Of a stretch of 64,000 bases of DNA, positions 62,046 to 64,000 are shown piece after piece. The first letter of the stretch is position 1. Each line of letters begins with the position of its first letter. A program made the translations under genes and the position numbers. The notes beneath the pieces were generated by a model. That model was not told the origin of the DNA. It did not search any database and worked only from the letters and a program-made list of their open reading frames with translations. The stretch is from positions 18,019 to 82,018 of the forward strand of contig JANQGY010000007.1 in assembly GCA_028282845.1 (NCBI GenBank). Reading direction: 5' to 3'. The stretch is from a bacterium (GTDB taxonomy: Bacteria > Fidelibacterota > Marinisomatia > Marinisomatales > JAHJCW01).

Positions 62046-63718
62046 ACTACGATTATGACGTCTGTATTGTTGGTTCCGGTGCGGGTGCAGCTCCAATAGC
62101 CTACGAGCTATCCAAAGCCGGTAAATCGGTTGTAGTACTTGAAAAGGGACCTTGGTACAAAACTGAGGATTTCACGAAAGACGAACTATTATGCTGCAGA
62201 CGCAGTGTCTACACTCCCAATCTAAAAGATGAACGGCACGTATTGGAAAACAAAAATGATGACAACGAATGGATCGGCCGCTCAACTTATGATACCGGTC
62301 GTGATTTTTGGAATGGAAATATGGTGGGCGGTTCATCTAATTTGATGAGTGGTTATTTCCACCGCTTAAAGCCTGAAGACTTCAGACTGTTTTCCGAGTT
62401 CGGTCCGATTGATGGTGCCAACATAGTTGATTGGCCTATAACCTACGATGATTTAGAACCTTATTATACAAAAGTTGAAGAGGTTGTCGGTGTATCCGGA
62501 AAAATTGTTGACCATCCTCATCAGGAACCGCGCTCCACGCAAGATTTTCCGTTCCAAGCGACGGCTGAACATCCCATCGTAAACAAAATTGATGAAGCTT
62601 GCCGGGAACTCGGCTACCATTCCATTCCAACGCCACGCGCCATTTTATCTAAAAACGCTTTGGATCGGAAAGCCTGCTCCTATTCCAATTATTGCGGCAG
62701 TTACGGTTGCGCAACCGATGCCAAGGGCAGCGCTCGGGCCGCCTTACTCAACCCTGCAATTGAAACCGGAAAGTGTGAAATCCGCCCGCATGCGATGGTA
62801 TTCAAATTAGAGAGTGATGAATCCGGCAAAGTAACTACTGCAAAATATTATAATGAACAAGGCAAAATAAAATCGGTTTCAGCGAAAGTATTTGTGGTCG
62901 CCTGTCAAGCATCGGAAACCGCGAGATTACTTTTGATGTCAATCGGCAGCAAGCACCCCAACGGGCTTGCGAATAATAACGGTCAAGTTGGAAAAAATTT
63001 GATCTACTCGGCGGGCGGATCGGGCAGCGGAGATATTTTGTTTAAAAATTATAATGATTCAGAAATTGCCCAACTCAAGATCCAAGGATTATTCGTGAAC
63101 AGATCGCTACAGGATTGGTATGTTATTGATGACCGTGCTTTTGGTAAAAGATCAAAAGGCGGTACAATTGATTTCTTGTTTAGGCACGCCAATCCAATCA
63201 GCCGTGCGATTTCACAAAAATGGGGGCCGGATGGATTGCAATGGGGCAAGGCACTAAAAGATAGTATCAAATCATATTTTACCGAGGGCAGACATTTACG
63301 ATTTGAAATTTTTAATGATTGGCTTCCTACGGATGATTGTTTCGTATCTCTCGATCCCGAAGTTAAGGATAAATGGGGTAATCCGGTGGCACGCCTAAGA
63401 TTAGGCTATCATCAACATGATCTGAAAGTAGGCAAATATTTGGCAAACAAAGCCGAATCCGTCCTGAATAAAATGGGTGCTGAGAATATCTATTCCAGTA
63501 TTAGTGGCTCTCCCCCGCCCAACTTGGTTGCCGGCGGCTGCCGCTTTGGAGACGATCCTGCAACATCAGTTTTAGACAAAGATTGCCGTGCCCACAACGT
63601 AGAAAATTTATATATCACCGATGCAAGCTTTATGCCCACCGGCGGTAGTGTTCCTTATACTTGGACGATTTATGCTAATTCGTTCAGGGTGGCGGATATT
63701 ATAAATAGTAGATTGTAA
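62042..63718 (+). CDS. GMC-family FAD oxidoreductase (large subunit)
   Basis: A 558-residue flavoprotein. The FAD loop is YDYDVCIVGSGAGAAPIAYE (about residues 2-21), then VVVLEKGPWYKTEDF, GNMVGGSSNLMSGYFHRL (about 95-112) and the C-terminal domain GGCRFGDDPATSVLDKDCRAH, ENLYITDASFMPTGGSVPYT, TIYANSFRVADII. It probably oxidises a sugar or alcohol in the periplasm and passes electrons to the respiratory chain. In the stretch where GMC enzymes have their catalytic His (HxxGT/GG) this protein reads NLVAGG, and the second catalytic His/Asn position falls in VPYTWT, so both usual residues appear replaced. It shares an operon with the subunit-3 gene and may share one with the EGKCG locus. Confidence 0.87.
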   Translation: MNYDYDVCIVGSGAGAAPIAYELSKAGKSVVVLEKGPWYKTEDFTKDELLCCRRSVYTPNLKDERHVLENKNDDNEWIGRSTYDTGRDFWNGNMVGGSSNLMSGYFHRLKPEDFRLFSEFGPIDGANIVDWPITYDDLEPYYTKVEEVVGVSGKIVDHPHQEPRSTQDFPFQATAEHPIVNKIDEACRELGYHSIPTPRAILSKNALDRKACSYSNYCGSYGCATDAKGSARAALLNPAIETGKCEIRPHAMVFKLESDESGKVTTAKYYNEQGKIKSVSAKVFVVACQASETARLLLMSIGSKHPNGLANNNGQVGKNLIYSAGGSGSGDILFKNYNDSEIAQLKIQGLFVNRSLQDWYVIDDRAFGKRSKGGTIDFLFRHANPISRAISQKWGPDGLQWGKALKDSIKSYFTEGRHLRFEIFNDWLPTDDCFVSLDPEVKDKWGNPVARLRLGYHQHDLKVGKYLANKAESVLNKMGAENIYSSISGSPPPNLVAGGCRFGDDPATSVLDKDCRAHNVENLYITDASFMPTGGSVPYTWTIYANSFRVADIINSRL

Positions 63719-63738
63719 TTTGATTATACAAGTACTTG

Positions 63739-63772
63739 TTACTGCTAATTTTCAATTAGGGATTAGCGGTAA
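63739..63772 (+). terminator. Hairpin after the GMC gene
   Basis: TTACTGCTAAT and ATTAGCGGTAA (10 of 11 pairs) enclose a 12-base loop, 20 bases after the stop codon. No T run follows, so it may be a weak terminator or 3' stabiliser. Confidence 0.45.
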
Positions 63773-63890
63773 TAAATAACTAATATTATATACTATATGT
63801 ATTAAATAATTAAATTTGTAGTTCTATGATATATGCAATGTAAAAACAAATATATTCATCTGCTATCCACAATATTAAAGAATAAAAACT

Positions 63891-64000
63891 GTGAATAGAT
63901 CAGAAGCCGAAATAAGATTAAAAAATACTTTTGGATTTGACCATTTTTATGATGAACAATGGGAAACTATTGATTTATTATTTCAAGGAAAAAGAGTTTT
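63891..64000 (+). CDS. recQ: RecQ-type DNA helicase, 5' end (partial)
   Basis: The last 110 bases encode 36 residues from a GTG start: NRSEAEIRLKNTFGFDHFYD followed by EQWETIDLLFQGKRV. The FGFDxFxxxQ-E-I pattern and the loop GKRV leading toward Walker A are the N-terminal Q-motif of RecQ helicases, which unwind DNA in recombination and repair. The frame is cut by the window edge before the P-loop, so the assignment rests on this short segment. The 172-base gap upstream is AT-rich and holds the hairpin at 63739; no convincing promoter is seen. Confidence 0.72.
   Translation, partial: MNRSEAEIRLKNTFGFDHFYDEQWETIDLLFQGKRV

Noticed and set aside
1..64000. tRNA, rRNA, riboswitch or other structured RNA genes
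   Set aside because: I scanned the intergenic gaps and saw only terminator-like hairpins and the repeat elements listed; no cloverleaf or known riboswitch core was recognised. A covariance-model search would be decisive.

Overview
The window reads as a chromosomal segment of an AT-rich Gram-negative bacterium of the FCB (Fibrobacterota-Chlorobiota-Bacteroidota) type. Support: lipoproteins and beta-barrel outer-membrane proteins, an LptF/LptG-type permease, a fused ResB-CcsA cytochrome c assembly protein, a ribosomal protein S16 with a long Lys/Glu tail, a secreted LRR protein with a FlgD-like C-terminus, and many starts without a clear Shine-Dalgarno. The MurE DNPR motif points to meso-diaminopimelate peptidoglycan. 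Placement below superphylum (Ignavibacteria, Neomarinimicrobiota, Calditrichota or similar) is inference only. I see no tRNA, rRNA, CRISPR array, prophage or insertion sequence.

Layout. 1-6.8 kb: a gene remnant at the edge, a GNAT acetyltransferase, ccsBA, a CGFS glutaredoxin/BolA pair, a RarD-like permease and an MFS permease. 6.8-10.8 kb (minus strand): the ffh-rpsP-khpA-rimM-trmD-rplS translation/secretion operon. 10.9-14.4 kb: a secreted protein, a plant-type LRR protein and a RodZ-like protein. 14.4-31.3 kb: a complete division and cell-wall (dcw) cluster, mraZ-rsmH-ftsL-ftsI-murE-murF-mraY-murD-ftsW-murG-murC-murB-ftsQ-ftsA-ftsZ. Most junctions overlap or abut. It is preceded by a good sigma70-like promoter carrying two MraZ boxes and closed by a strong terminator. 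31.4-37.6 kb: accessory genes (lipoprotein, beta-barrel, serine hydrolase, an orphan two-gene unit), a hairpin-dense stretch with a degraded second copy of the rpmB 3' end, then rpmB, a GNAT and dusB. 37.6-44.5 kb: a REP-like repeat, then pruA and a compact energy operon (COG2403 GTPase, carbamate kinase, sucC, sucD, ndk). 44.5-53.1 kb: envelope proteins and the yceD-rpmF-plsX-fabH-fabD-fabG-acpP-fabF-rnc lipid operon. The rnc gene has no ATG/GTG/TTG start that would give a full domain. 53.1-59.2 kb (minus): sugar-phosphate enzymes, a prenyl synthase, murQ and an NhaC antiporter. 59.3-64 kb: an LptF/G permease, then the most unusual locus, and finally the start of a RecQ-type helicase.

The most interesting locus is 60.4-63.7 kb. 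A secreted 148-residue protein carries seven EGKCG motifs, the hallmark of the HvfA/bufferin class of copper-binding modified peptides. It is followed by a DoxX-family protein of the type that accompanies such precursors. The usual maturases (DUF692/MNIO and its DUF2063-type partner) are not in the window. Instead a twin-arginine-type gluconate-dehydrogenase-subunit-3-like protein and a GMC flavoprotein follow. Either the maturases are encoded elsewhere, the peptide is used unmodified, or another enzyme acts on it.
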